Assembly: GCA_031550125.1 (NCBI GenBank)
Contig: JAVBOW010000012.1
Span: 1 to 26,201 of the forward strand
Origin: JAVBOW01 sp031550125
Lineage (GTDB): Bacteria > Bacteroidota > Bacteroidia > Bacteroidales > Rikenellaceae
Length of the DNA: 26,201 bases
Direction of reading: 5' to 3'
Positions 7,753 to 15,196 of the stretch are shown in pieces. Below the pieces are notes generated by a model. The model made no database searches. It saw only the letters and a program-made list of their open reading frames with translations, and had not been told where the DNA came from. How positions within the stretch are numbered: the stretch's first letter is position 1; the number at the start of each line of letters is the position of its first letter. Made by a program: the position numbers and the translations under genes.

Positions 7753-7816
7753 CGAAATTATCCTTTGCCGCCGCAGGAAAAAGGAGGTTGGCTTTATATT
7801 TGCAAATATTTTTTCG

Positions 7817-7824
7817 TAACTTTG
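7817..7824 (+). promoter_or_regulatory. -7 promoter element of the YtxH-holin cassette
   Basis: TAACTTTG matches TAnnTTTG and lies 33 bp before the ATG at 7858, which gives a leader of roughly 25 nt. A TTTG at 7799-7802 is present, but at 14 bp it is closer than the usual 19 bp spacing. Confidence 0.5.
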
Positions 7825-7857
7825 TTTAAGCAGTGTTTAACACTAAAATTTAAAGCT

Positions 7858-8073
7858 ATGAAAACGTCTAATGTGATGGCCTTTATCGGCGGAGCTATCG
7901 CCGGTGCGGCAGTGGCGCTGTTGCTCGCTCCCGACAAGGGCGAGGTTACGCGTCGCCGGATTAAAGAGTTTGTGGAAGACGAAGTGGAGAAAGTAAAAAA
8001 AAACTGTAAGTGCGGGTGCAACGATGCGGCGGAGGACGGCGCGCTTCGCGGAGAGTTGATGGATAATATCTGA
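7858..8073 (+). CDS. YtxH domain-containing protein
   Basis: This 71-residue protein has the YtxH pattern: an N-terminal glycine/alanine-rich membrane helix (FIGGAIAGAAVALLLAP, 9-25), then a D-K-G-E-x-T-R-R-R segment and a charged helix. YtxH-like proteins are small membrane-anchored stress-linked proteins of unknown mechanism. The start is the ATG at 7858, downstream of a -7 box; a longer frame from 7765 crosses the promoter and is rejected. After the helix, NCKCGC puts three cysteines at 50, 52 and 54 (CxCxC), which is unusual for the family. It heads a three-gene cassette with a 10-bp gap to the next gene. Confidence 0.85.
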   Translation: MKTSNVMAFIGGAIAGAAVALLLAPDKGEVTRRRIKEFVEDEVEKVKKNCKCGCNDAAEDGALRGELMDNI

Positions 8074-8083
8074 TAACGTAAAT

Positions 8084-8446
8084 ATGGACAAGGAAAACAA
8101 TATGGCCGGCCGCATAGCCGACGACGTGGCCAATTACGCCGGATTGCGAATAGACGCGTTCAAACTCGACGCGGTGGAGAAGCTGTCGCTGGTTTTCAGC
8201 AACGCTTTCGGGGTGGTTATGTGCATAGTCCTGGGCAGCATCGGGCTTCTCTTCTTTACCGGCATAGCCACATGGCTGCTTGGCGCATTGCTCGGGTCGC
8301 TGCTTTGGGCGTCGGTCATTATGGGTTCGTTGTTCGTCGCGGCGGCCGTGGTGGTTCTGGTAAACCGCCAGCGGATGTTCGCCGATCAGATGGTAGCTCT
8401 TTTCAGCCGTATGTTGTTCAACTCCAAAGACGGACGTGAATCATGA
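8084..8446 (+). CDS. Holin-superfamily-like membrane protein (Phage_holin_3_6 type)
   Basis: The 120-residue protein begins with a hydrophilic, partly amphipathic stretch (IADDVANYAGLRIDAFKLDAVEKL) and then two strong membrane helices (about 38-62 and 66-92), ending in a short charged tail. This layout matches the Bacteroidetes proteins annotated as phage holin family, which are usually chromosomal envelope proteins next to ytxH and not phage lysis genes. No lysin or other phage gene is nearby, so a lysis role is unlikely. The ATG at 8084 is used; an internal ATG at 8102 is an alternative. Its stop overlaps the next start (ATGA at 8443-8446). Confidence 0.75.
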   Translation: MDKENNMAGRIADDVANYAGLRIDAFKLDAVEKLSLVFSNAFGVVMCIVLGSIGLLFFTGIATWLLGALLGSLLWASVIMGSLFVAAAVVVLVNRQRMFADQMVALFSRMLFNSKDGRES

Positions 8447-8703
8447 GACGCATGCCGGAAAAATCGGACTACAGCGCCCTGCGCTCGATGAAGGAACTCA
8501 GGCGCGAGCGCGAAAAACTGCGCTGGCAGATAAACTCGGCCGAGGACGTCCTCGGCCGCGATTACCGCGAGGTGTGCGAAATGTTCACTTTCGCCAACAT
8601 AGTCAAGACCGTATTCAGCAGCATAGAGAACATCAAGGCGCTGATAGAAGGCGTTCGCAACGGCTACGCGTCGGTCTCTTCGATGTTCCGCAAGCAGCGG
8701 TGA
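8443..8703 (+). CDS. Small helical hypothetical protein of the YtxH-holin cassette
   Basis: The 86-residue product starts at an ATGA overlap with the upstream holin-like gene, so translation is probably coupled. It is basic and rich in charged helix: residues about 12-35 (LRSMKELRREREKLRWQINS) look like a short coiled coil, followed by a mildly hydrophobic helix (FTFANIVKTVFSSIENIK). No transmembrane segment or signal peptide is evident. I recognise no named family, but small coiled-coil proteins in this third position are common beside ytxH/holin-like pairs in Bacteroidetes. It is followed by a strong hairpin terminator. Confidence 0.75.
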   Translation: MRRMPEKSDYSALRSMKELRREREKLRWQINSAEDVLGRDYREVCEMFTFANIVKTVFSSIENIKALIEGVRNGYASVSSMFRKQR

Positions 8704-8723
8704 CTATCGTCCCTTATCCATGT

Positions 8724-8752
8724 GAAACGCGGAAGAATATCTTCCGCGTTTC
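8724..8752. terminator. Strong 13-bp hairpin after the YtxH cassette
   Basis: GAAACGCGGAAGA (8724-8736) and TCTTCCGCGTTTC (8740-8752) are perfect inverted repeats with a 3-nt ATA loop, starting 20 bp after the stop of the third cassette gene. The stem has A-rich and T-rich ends, as bidirectional intrinsic terminators do. It probably ends the plus-strand cassette and could also stop minus-strand transcription from the glycosyltransferase. Confidence 0.75.
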
Positions 8753-8770
8753 GCATATCATGGGCTTGCC

Positions 8771-8804
8771 TCAATTATGTATTGGCCGCGCGATACGCGC
8801 GCCA
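8771..8804. repeat. Partial copy (C) of the osmC-tag flanking repeat
   Basis: The sequence TCAATTAT followed by TTGGCCGCGCG-ATA-CGCGCGCCAA resembles the left end of repeat B (16648-16680: TCAATTAT, GGCCGCGC, ATCGCGC). Copy C contains almost exactly the two terminal inverted repeats of the larger element brought together without its middle. It may be a deletion remnant. It lies between convergent genes. Confidence 0.4.
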
Positions 8805-8893
8805 AAGCGGTATAGACCCGGATTTTCAATTGTGTACGGCTCGTCCCCCTCAGATGGATTTATAGCCCCGGGGTTGAGTCGGGGGGGGCCGCT

Positions 8894-9739
8894 CTATCTG
8901 TAATCCGTGAATTCGACCAACAGGTCGGGCGAGAACATCACCCTTTCGTGGTATTTCAGGCACACGGGGTGGAATATCTGGGCCAGGATTTCCGACCATG
9001 CGATAGGATAGCCCGGATTGTCGCCCAGGATATTGCCCGGGGCGGCTTTCAGTGCCTCGAGATATTTGTCCAGCCGCCTGTTCTGCTCGGAGTGCCATTC
9101 GTATGTGAGCGGGGAGAGCGGTTTGCATATGTATGCGCCGTTGCCCGTCAGCAGGCTCCAATTCCTTTTTACGTCTTTCCCTATCCTGCCCGGCATATTG
9201 GGTACGCCGTTGGCTCCTATCTCGGGATAACCGGCCAGCCAGCGCGAACTGTCGGAGTTTAGCCTCTCAAAGGCCGAACGCCATGAGCCGAGCGGTCTCT
9301 TGATGTCGGAGTATCCACCCCCGTGGTGATGCATGAAATAGCAGCGTAGATAATCCGAGCGGTGGACCAGCGAAAGATACTCGTAGGCGGGATGCAGAGG
9401 GAATCCGGGCTTGATATATCGGGGGAGCGTCTGCGGCGTTATCAACTCAACCGGAACCTCCAGCATGCGTTCCATCTCGGCGAGCGAACGCTTCCTGTTT
9501 GGGGTTAGCTCGTTGTCTCCCGTCCAGAAACAGTACACCGTCAACGGCGCAGGGGCGGTAGTGTCGCTTACATATTCCGGGCGTACTGTGTTATTTTCCA
9601 AGAATGTACGCGCATAGCGGCGTGGGCTGTAGACATATGGCCCTCTGCGCGAAAACGGCAACGAACAGAGGTCGATAAACGATTTGGCGGCAACCTTGCC
9701 CCGGTAAATTATCTTTAATTTGCTGGTCGGATGGAACAT
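8894..9739 (-). CDS. Capsular polysaccharide-type glycosyltransferase (GT32-like, DXD-motif region)
   Basis: The segment HRSDYLRCYFMHHHGGGYSDIK (within 126-147) is the hallmark of sugar transferases of the GT32/capsular-polysaccharide-synthesis type: S-D-x-x-R-x-x, then G-G-x-Y-x-D. The metal-binding D-x-D appears as S-D-I with D145, a variant I believe is common in Bacteroidetes members. The N-terminal FWTG near 71-74 is also typical. There is no transmembrane segment or signal peptide, so it should act on the cytoplasmic side with a nucleotide sugar. It lies 38 bp after pepD on the same strand with no clear promoter between, and no other capsule genes are near. Donor and acceptor are unknown. 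Confidence 0.75.
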   Translation of the reverse strand: MFHPTSKLKIIYRGKVAAKSFIDLCSLPFSRRGPYVYSPRRYARTFLENNTVRPEYVSDTTAPAPLTVYCFWTGDNELTPNRKRSLAEMERMLEVPVELITPQTLPRYIKPGFPLHPAYEYLSLVHRSDYLRCYFMHHHGGGYSDIKRPLGSWRSAFERLNSDSSRWLAGYPEIGANGVPNMPGRIGKDVKRNWSLLTGNGAYICKPLSPLTYEWHSEQNRRLDKYLEALKAAPGNILGDNPGYPIAWSEILAQIFHPVCLKYHERVMFSPDLLVEFTDYR

Positions 9740-9777
9740 GACGGTTTGAAATAGGTTTAGTTGAATTTGACGAGTGT

Positions 9778-11235
9778 TTACCCGAGCCGCCCCAGTACGT
9801 CGGTCAGCAGCTTCCAGAATTTACCCACCGTGGATATTTCGAGCCTTTCGTCGGGCGAGTGTACACCGCGCAGGGTGGGGCCGAACGACACCATTTCGAG
9901 GCCTGGATATTTTTCGAGGAACAACCCGCATTCAAGGCCCGCGTGTATGGCCCTCACTTTAGGCTCCGCCCCGAAGAGCGAACGGTAACTCTCCGTAGTG
10001 GCGGCCAGCAGGGCCGATGAGGGGTCGGGCGCCCATCCGGGATAGCCTTCGGAGTGCTTTACCTCAGCTCCCGCAAGGCTGAAGACCGCCTCCACGCTGC
10101 GCGCGGCGTCCCATTTGGCGCTTTCCGTCGACGAACGCTGCGAGGTGCAAACCACTATGCGTCCGCCCTCGCCTCGTTTTACCGAGGCCAGGTTGGTGGA
10201 GGTCTCCACAAGGCCGGGCATCGAGCGGCTCATGGCCAGCGGGCCGTTGGGCGCTCCCTGTAAAGCCCCCAGCAGGGCGTCCTGCGTATGTTTGTCGATC
10301 AGGTGCTCCACCTCTCCCCGGTCCACTTTCTCCAACGTGAATTTCATCGACGGTTCGGTGAGGCGGAATTCCGCCCGGCACTCTTCGCTGACCTTTTCGA
10401 ACAGCTTGCCGAACTCTTTTTCCATACTGTTCCTCACACCGGCTATGGCGTAGGCCTCGCGCGGTATGGCGTTGCGCAGATTGCCTCCGTCTATGGCGGC
10501 CAAGCGCAGGTCGAGATCGCGTCCGGCTTGCCATAGCAGCCTTGCGAGCAATTTATTCGAGTTGGCCAATCCGTCGTTTATGTTGTCGCCCGAGTGGCCT
10601 CCGCGGAGTCCCGACACCGTTATGCGGAAGAATTGCATGCCTGCCGACACGCGATCCTGCACGGGCGTGAAAGTGGCGACGGTGTCTACGCCTCCGGCGC
10701 AGCCTATGAAGATCTCTCCTTCGTCCTCCGAGTCGAGGTTTATCAGATAGCGGGCCGATATCATGTCTTTGCCAAGTCCGAAGGCTCCCGTAAGCCCGGT
10801 CTCCTCGTCTACTGTGAAGAGCGCCTCTATGCGTCCGTGCCTTATGCCGTCGGCGTCCAGCACCGCCAGCGCTGCGGCCATGCCTATGCCGCAGTCGGCC
10901 CCCAGGGTGGTTCCCTCGGCCTTTACCCAGCCGTCCTCAATGCGGACGCGTATGGGGTCTGACATGAAATCGAACCGGACGTCGGAGTTTTTCTCGCACA
11001 CCATGTCCATATGGCTTTGCAGCGCCACTGCCGGCAGAGAGCTATCCGAGGCGGGTTTTATTATCACCACGTTGCCCGTTTTGTCTACTTTGAACTCCAG
11101 GCCTTTCGCTTTTGCGTATCCTGTGAGGTATTCGCGTATTTTCTCCTCGTGTTTCGAGGGGCGCGGAATGCGGGTGATCTGCTCGAAGAAGGACCATACG
11201 GCCTGTGGATCGAGTCCTGAAAGTTGGGATGGCAT
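9778..11235 (-). CDS. pepD: Aminoacyl-histidine dipeptidase (M20C peptidase)
   Basis: PepD hydrolyses Xaa-His and other dipeptides with two zinc ions. The 485-residue protein has the M20 metal and catalytic residues: H75 and D77 in QSHMDMV, the bridging aspartate D114 in LGADCGIG, E144-E145 in DEETGLTG, D168 in NLDSEDEGE, and the late histidine H459 in GVHSPDER. The dimerisation domain is inserted in between, with GGHSGDNIN at 212-220. There is no signal peptide, so it is cytoplasmic. It diverges from ispF across 61 bp and is followed by the glycosyltransferase gene. Confidence 0.95.
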   Translation of the reverse strand: MPSQLSGLDPQAVWSFFEQITRIPRPSKHEEKIREYLTGYAKAKGLEFKVDKTGNVVIIKPASDSSLPAVALQSHMDMVCEKNSDVRFDFMSDPIRVRIEDGWVKAEGTTLGADCGIGMAAALAVLDADGIRHGRIEALFTVDEETGLTGAFGLGKDMISARYLINLDSEDEGEIFIGCAGGVDTVATFTPVQDRVSAGMQFFRITVSGLRGGHSGDNINDGLANSNKLLARLLWQAGRDLDLRLAAIDGGNLRNAIPREAYAIAGVRNSMEKEFGKLFEKVSEECRAEFRLTEPSMKFTLEKVDRGEVEHLIDKHTQDALLGALQGAPNGPLAMSRSMPGLVETSTNLASVKRGEGGRIVVCTSQRSSTESAKWDAARSVEAVFSLAGAEVKHSEGYPGWAPDPSSALLAATTESYRSLFGAEPKVRAIHAGLECGLFLEKYPGLEMVSFGPTLRGVHSPDERLEISTVGKFWKLLTDVLGRLG

Positions 11236-11296
11236 ATATATAGGTTTATCGAGGTAAAGTTATTATTTTTCCGTTAATTTGTAAAAAAAATCGACT
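11236..11296. promoter_or_regulatory. Divergent pepD/ispF promoter region
   Basis: On the minus strand TAACTTTA (11255-11262) is one base off TAnnTTTG and lies 20 bp before the pepD ATG. On the plus strand TTAATTTG (11274-11281) is one base off and lies 15 bp before the ispF ATG. Both matches are imperfect, so the boxes are tentative, but the 61-bp gap must hold both promoters. Confidence 0.3.
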
Positions 11297-11779
11297 ATGG
11301 TGAAAATAAGGATAGGACACGGCTACGACGTACACGCCCTCGCCCCTGGCCTGCCGCTGCGCATAGGCGGGGTCACGATTCCCCATGAAAAGGGCTGCGT
11401 GGCCCACTCCGACGGCGACGTGCTTATACACGCCCTCTGCGACGCCCTGCTTGGGGCCGCAGCCCTCGGCGATATAGGCCTGCACTTTCCCGATACCGAC
11501 CCCTGCTATAAAGGCATAGACAGCGTGCGCCTGCTGGAAGAGGTTGCCGCATTGTTGGGCGGCAAAGGTTATGCCATAGTCAATGCCGACGCCACGCTGT
11601 TGTTGCAGCGTCCCAAAATAAAACCTTTCGTGGCTCAGATGCGTCAAACGCTTGCCGCCGCCATGGGGATAAGCGCGGAAGAGGTGTCCGTGAAGGCCAC
11701 CACCACCGAGCAATTGGGCTTTGTGGGCAGGGAGGAGGGCGTGGCGGCCTACGCCGTGGCGCTGATAGAGCGCATATAG
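11297..11779 (+). CDS. ispF: 2-C-methyl-D-erythritol 2,4-cyclodiphosphate synthase
   Basis: IspF makes the cyclic diphosphate of the non-mevalonate (MEP) isoprenoid pathway. The 160-residue protein has the typical length and the zinc ligands D11 and H13 (GHGYDVH) and H45 (HSDGDVLIHALCDALLGA). The C-terminal TTTEQLGFVGREEGVAAYAVALI is the family signature. Its presence shows the organism uses the MEP pathway. It is transcribed alone: pepD diverges and a hairpin terminator follows 7 bp after the stop. Confidence 0.97.
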   Translation: MVKIRIGHGYDVHALAPGLPLRIGGVTIPHEKGCVAHSDGDVLIHALCDALLGAAALGDIGLHFPDTDPCYKGIDSVRLLEEVAALLGGKGYAIVNADATLLLQRPKIKPFVAQMRQTLAAAMGISAEEVSVKATTTEQLGFVGREEGVAAYAVALIERI

Positions 11780-11785
11780 CGGCTT

Positions 11786-11819
11786 GCATGGAGTTTCTCC
11801 ATGCTTATTCTTCTATTTT
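11786..11819 (+). terminator. Intrinsic terminator of ispF
   Basis: GCATGGAG (11786-11793) and CTCCATGC (11797-11804) form a perfect 8-bp stem with a TTT loop, followed by a T-rich tail (TTATTCTTCTATTTT). It begins 7 bp after the ispF stop. Confidence 0.85.
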
Positions 11820-11854
11820 CGCTGCCCGAAATGCGGATTTTTCATGCGAATTGT

Positions 11855-11862
11855 TAAATTTG
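11855..11862 (+). promoter_or_regulatory. -7 promoter element of the MBL-fold gene
   Basis: TAAATTTG is a full match to TAnnTTTG, 22 bp before the ATG at 11885, giving a leader of roughly 15 nt. No TTTG -33 box is seen at 19 bp. Confidence 0.55.
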
Positions 11863-11884
11863 TAGTAGTAAAAAACAATGCGCT

Positions 11885-12763
11885 ATGAGATTTCGCTCCG
11901 TTATTCCCTTTTTCGTGATGATGATATTTGCAGGACAAGCGGTTAAAGCCCAGTCGGGGTTGCCTTCCCAGAAGGTGGGGGATATGGAGCTTGTGCTGCT
12001 TTGCGAATCGCAGTGGACCGGCGACCGTTCTATCCTGATAGGGGCCACCGACGAAATATGGAACACCTACGCCCCTACGGGCATCTATTTCAATGCCGTC
12101 AACGCCTTCCTTGTCCGTACGCCGGACGGTCCGGTGCTTATCGACACCGGCTACGGCAAGAAGCTGCCGGCAAATCTCGCCGAGGCCAAGGTAGCTCCGG
12201 CCCAGGTCGGGGCGGTGATGCTTACACATATGCACGGCGACCATATAGGAGGCCTGCTGCGCGGCGGCAAGGCCGTCTTCCCCAATGCCGACATTTACAT
12301 CTCGCGTGAAGAATACAACCATTGGAGTGCCTCGGACAATAAATCCGCCAAAGAGGTGCTGGCGGTCTATAAGGAACGCATAAAACTTTTCGACCCGGCA
12401 CAGCTTTCCGACCACGTATACAAGGAACTTCTTCCTGGAATTGCACCGATAGCCGCCTACGGTCATACGCCGGGCCATACGATGTACCTTCTGAGGTCTG
12501 CCGGCCGGTCGTTGCTCGTTTGGGGAGATATGGCCCACGCCATGGCCATCCAGATGCCCCATCCCGAGGTGGCCGTGCGTTACGACGACGATCCGGTGTC
12601 GGCCGTCAAATCCCGTACCGCCGTCCTCGAATACGTGGCCCGCAGAAAAATCCCGGTGGCCGGAATGCATGTCCCGTATCCGGGGATGGGTACGGTCGAT
12701 AAGGCGCAACTGAACAAAAGCGCGGGAGGCCGCTTCGCCTTTTTCCCCTATAGCGTGAATTGA
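11885..12763 (+). CDS. Exported metallo-beta-lactamase-fold hydrolase
   Basis: The 292-residue protein has a signal peptide (basic MRFR, hydrophobic core, likely cleavage after A22 in VKA-Q) and an MBL fold. The metal motif is THMHGDH with H115, H117, D119 and H120; later ligands lie in GHTPGHT, WGDMAH and GMHVPYPG. This set resembles the group of quorum-quenching lactonases and general periplasmic MBL hydrolases more than true beta-lactamases, so no substrate is assigned. It should act in the periplasm. It has its own promoter, follows the ispF terminator, and ends 9 bp from the convergent gene at 12773. Confidence 0.88.
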   Translation: MRFRSVIPFFVMMIFAGQAVKAQSGLPSQKVGDMELVLLCESQWTGDRSILIGATDEIWNTYAPTGIYFNAVNAFLVRTPDGPVLIDTGYGKKLPANLAEAKVAPAQVGAVMLTHMHGDHIGGLLRGGKAVFPNADIYISREEYNHWSASDNKSAKEVLAVYKERIKLFDPAQLSDHVYKELLPGIAPIAAYGHTPGHTMYLLRSAGRSLLVWGDMAHAMAIQMPHPEVAVRYDDDPVSAVKSRTAVLEYVARRKIPVAGMHVPYPGMGTVDKAQLNKSAGGRFAFFPYSVN

Positions 12764-12772
12764 CCGCGCCGT

Positions 12773-13192
12773 TTATATCTCCATCTCGCGGCGCTTTTCG
12801 TATATCGACCTGAGTTCGGCTCCCGAATATTTTCCGGTCACCTTCCCGTCGCGGTCTTTTATCACCAGTTCCACGAACGACTGGCCGAAGAAGCCGGAGG
12901 GGACGAAACCTCTGGTGATGAGCGTATCGCCCGATATCTTTACGTTGGGGAAGTCCTTCATGTTAAGGAACAGATAAACCCTGTCCGATACAGAGGGCAG
13001 CGCGGATTCGTCGTACGATCCGATATTCTCGGCGTACGCGAATTTTATCTCTGCGTCGCGTATGGTCTCGTAGAACGCCGCCGATTCCGCCTTGACCCTC
13101 TCTGCGTTGCGTACGCTCTTTACGGCAAGGTAGCTGAAAAGGGATATTATTATGACGTAAAGCACGGCTATCGTTATGTTGCTCGCTCTCAT
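12773..13192 (-). CDS. Membrane-anchored hypothetical protein of the GntR-ABC operon
   Basis: The 139-residue protein has one N-terminal membrane helix (about 7-24, ITIAVLYVIIISLFSYLAV) followed by a soluble, charged region that should face the periplasm. No known domain is recognised. Its start overlaps the GntR stop by 4 bp (ATGA), so it is translationally coupled and the last gene of the ABC operon. It might be an accessory subunit or substrate sensor of the transporter, but this is inference from position only. Confidence 0.75.
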   Translation of the reverse strand: MRASNITIAVLYVIIISLFSYLAVKSVRNAERVKAESAAFYETIRDAEIKFAYAENIGSYDESALPSVSDRVYLFLNMKDFPNVKISGDTLITRGFVPSGFFGQSFVELVIKDRDGKVTGKYSGAELRSIYEKRREMEI

Positions 13193-13557
13193 TTGTTGTC
13201 GTTTTTAAGTGTTGTGAAACTTTTTACCAGCTCGTCGGGCGTTACGCCCAGAAGTTCCATGCGCGAGAATATCCGGGGAAGCTGCTCGCGCATGAACTCC
13301 TCGCGGCCTTCCTCCACTATCCTGTCGTACGCGTCGGCGCTGACGAAGAATCCTATGCCGCGCTTGTTGTATATTATCTGTTTCTGCTGGAGGTAGTCGT
13401 AAGCCCTCATTACGGTGTTGGGATTCACCTGCAGGTTTACCGCCAGCTCCCTGGCGGAGTCTATGCGCTGCTCGCCCTCCCACTGGCCTCGCAATATTTT
13501 TTCGGTCACCCAATCGTATATCTGGAGGTAGATGGGTCTCTCTCTGTTGAATTCCAT
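13189..13557 (-). CDS. GntR-family transcriptional regulator, YtrA subfamily
   Basis: The 122-residue protein has the GntR winged helix at about residues 5-75: PIYLQIYDWV, then RIDSARELAVNLQVNPNTVMRAYDYLQ as the helix-turn-helix and the wing at IIYNKRGIGFFV. The C-terminal part is short (about 50 residues), as in the YtrA subfamily that represses linked ABC transporter operons. It is the third gene of such an operon, 4 bp after the permease and overlapping the next gene by 4 bp. An AGTGTATTA/TAATACACT palindrome in the operon promoter (15197-15220) is its likely operator, so autorepression is expected. The effector is unknown. Confidence 0.92.
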   Translation of the reverse strand: MEFNRERPIYLQIYDWVTEKILRGQWEGEQRIDSARELAVNLQVNPNTVMRAYDYLQQKQIIYNKRGIGFFVSADAYDRIVEEGREEFMREQLPRIFSRMELLGVTPDELVKSFTTLKNDNK

Positions 13558-13561
13558 GTCT

Positions 13562-14341
13562 CTAAGCGTTTTGTCGTTTGACGAACCGGAAGTAGGCCGA
13601 CAACCATATCAGCACGGATATTATAATGAATATCTTGGACAGGATGAACTCGGCCGCCGCAGACCCCACTGAGTACGTTACGGTCAATTCAACGGGCGCG
13701 TCCCTGAAGTAAATATCCAATAAGCTGAAGAATCCGTCCAGCTCCACCGTTTCAGGTAAGGCGGAGGATACGTAGAATGCCAGCGAGGCCATGAATACCA
13801 CCACGGGCAGCCATATGACCATCTTGCTGACGACGCATGCGATAAAGTGGTTCTTTATGCGTGTGGCTCCGGCGAATATCACCTCGGCGCTGGCCGCCCA
13901 GTATACCATCAGGCCCCAGACGGAATATTTGCAAAAGGCGAAGACGTTTACCGGCTCGTCGTTGTAGAACGTCGCGAAGAGCGCGTGTACGGGCAGCGTA
14001 AGGGCTATCATCACCAGCGGGCATATGACGGCCGAGTTGAGCCACACCAGGGCGAAACGCTCGTGCGTAGATACGGGCAGCGTGTTGCTTATCGGCGACA
14101 GCAGCTTATTCCTGAATACGCGCATGTCGCTCATTGCCATTACCACGCCTGAGATGCACAGAATGAGCGTCTGGGGGATGACCATCGCCTCGGCGGAGAA
14201 TTTATTGAACTTCAGGACGTAGTAGGCCGTGCAGAGTAGAAGCGCCATGCCCGAGACCCCTATAAGGTAGAGCTTGTAGTTTTCCGAATAATGTTTTCGG
14301 AGCAATGCGCCGAAGCGCGTTATGCTGAAATTGTCGTTCAT
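13562..14341 (-). CDS. ABC transporter permease
   Basis: The 259-residue protein has about six hydrophobic helices (around 25-45, 52-72, 100-120, 130-150, 170-192 and 225-250) and no soluble domain of note, as in ABC-2-like permeases that pair with YtrB-type ATPases. Its start overlaps the ATPase stop by 4 bp and the GntR gene follows after 4 bp. Substrate unknown; YtrA-regulated transporters are often linked to cell-envelope antibiotic stress, which is only an analogy here. Confidence 0.85.
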   Translation of the reverse strand: MNDNFSITRFGALLRKHYSENYKLYLIGVSGMALLLCTAYYVLKFNKFSAEAMVIPQTLILCISGVVMAMSDMRVFRNKLLSPISNTLPVSTHERFALVWLNSAVICPLVMIALTLPVHALFATFYNDEPVNVFAFCKYSVWGLMVYWAASAEVIFAGATRIKNHFIACVVSKMVIWLPVVVFMASLAFYVSSALPETVELDGFFSLLDIYFRDAPVELTVTYSVGSAAAEFILSKIFIIISVLIWLSAYFRFVKRQNA

Positions 14342-15183
14342 ATTGCGGTGGTCTTAATGGGTTCGAATATCGACAGTAATTTTTCGCGGTGTTCGGTGAC
14401 GGCGTTGAACAGCAGCCCCAGGTCTACCGGCGACTCCTCTCCAGTGGCGTTGCGTCCCACGCCGATGCTTCCGGTGAGGCTCTCTTCGCTGTAGATAACC
14501 TCGCCCATATCTTCCGACAGGCCGAATTGCAGGCGCGTGGAGATGTCTGCGGTCGGATAGTTGAAGAATATGCCGTTCTTATCCATTATCACGATGTTGT
14601 CCAACAGTTTGTCGAGGTCGGCAACCTGGTGGGTCGATATTATAATGGTCTTTTCGGGGCAGGCGCAGGAGGCTATCAGGCGGCGGAAAGCCGCTTTGGA
14701 CGGAATGTCGAGGCCGTTGGTGGGTTCGTCCATTATAAGGTAGGGGGTGTTGCAGGCTATGGCGAAGGCCAGGTAGGCTTTTTTAGTTTCGCCCAGCGAG
14801 CCGTTGCCCAATTCCATGTCGGCCGTTACCCTGAACTGGCGGCAGCAGTTGTCGAACATCTCCTGCGAGAATGTGGGATAGAAACCGCGCGTGGTTGCGA
14901 CCAGTCCGCCCAGCGTGGTTGCCGGAAGCGAGAACTCTTCGGGAACGTAAACCAGCCTGCACAGCATCGACGGCAGGCGTCTTGACGAATCCGCGCCGTC
15001 TATCTCCACACTGCCGCTTTGCGGTATTATCAGGCCGCAAATGGTTTTGAGCAGGGTGGTTTTGCCCGAGCCGTTCAGACCCAGCAATCCGTGGATCTTG
15101 CCTTCGGCCAAATCCATCGATATGCCGTCGAGTACCTTCCTGCCGCGTCCGTAGGCCACGGAAAGATTTTCTGTTCGTATCAT
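14338..15183 (-). CDS. ABC transporter ATP-binding protein (YtrB-like)
   Basis: The 281-residue ATPase has Walker A GLNGSGKTT (35-43), Walker B YLIMDEPTNGLD (D151 and E152) and the switch histidine H184 in STHQV. The signature motif is atypical: GSLGETKKAY at 127-136 instead of LSGGQ, keeping the serine and one glycine. After residue about 215 comes a non-conserved C-terminal extension of some 65 residues. It is the first gene of a four-gene operon and overlaps the permease by 4 bp. The promoter and operator lie immediately upstream. Confidence 0.92.
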   Translation of the reverse strand: MIRTENLSVAYGRGRKVLDGISMDLAEGKIHGLLGLNGSGKTTLLKTICGLIIPQSGSVEIDGADSSRRLPSMLCRLVYVPEEFSLPATTLGGLVATTRGFYPTFSQEMFDNCCRQFRVTADMELGNGSLGETKKAYLAFAIACNTPYLIMDEPTNGLDIPSKAAFRRLIASCACPEKTIIISTHQVADLDKLLDNIVIMDKNGIFFNYPTADISTRLQFGLSEDMGEVIYSEESLTGSIGVGRNATGEESPVDLGLLFNAVTEHREKLLSIFEPIKTTAI

Positions 15184-15196
15184 GCATTATTGTTTT

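Noticed and set aside
8084..8446. Phage lysis holin / prophage remnant
   Set aside because: The gene is holin-like by topology, but no lysin, structural or integrase gene is near, and the YtxH-holin-like-helical cassette is an ordinary Bacteroidetes envelope unit.
11885..12763. Antibiotic resistance beta-lactamase
   Set aside because: The fold and HxHxDH motif are those of general MBL hydrolases; nothing specific to class B beta-lactamases was seen.
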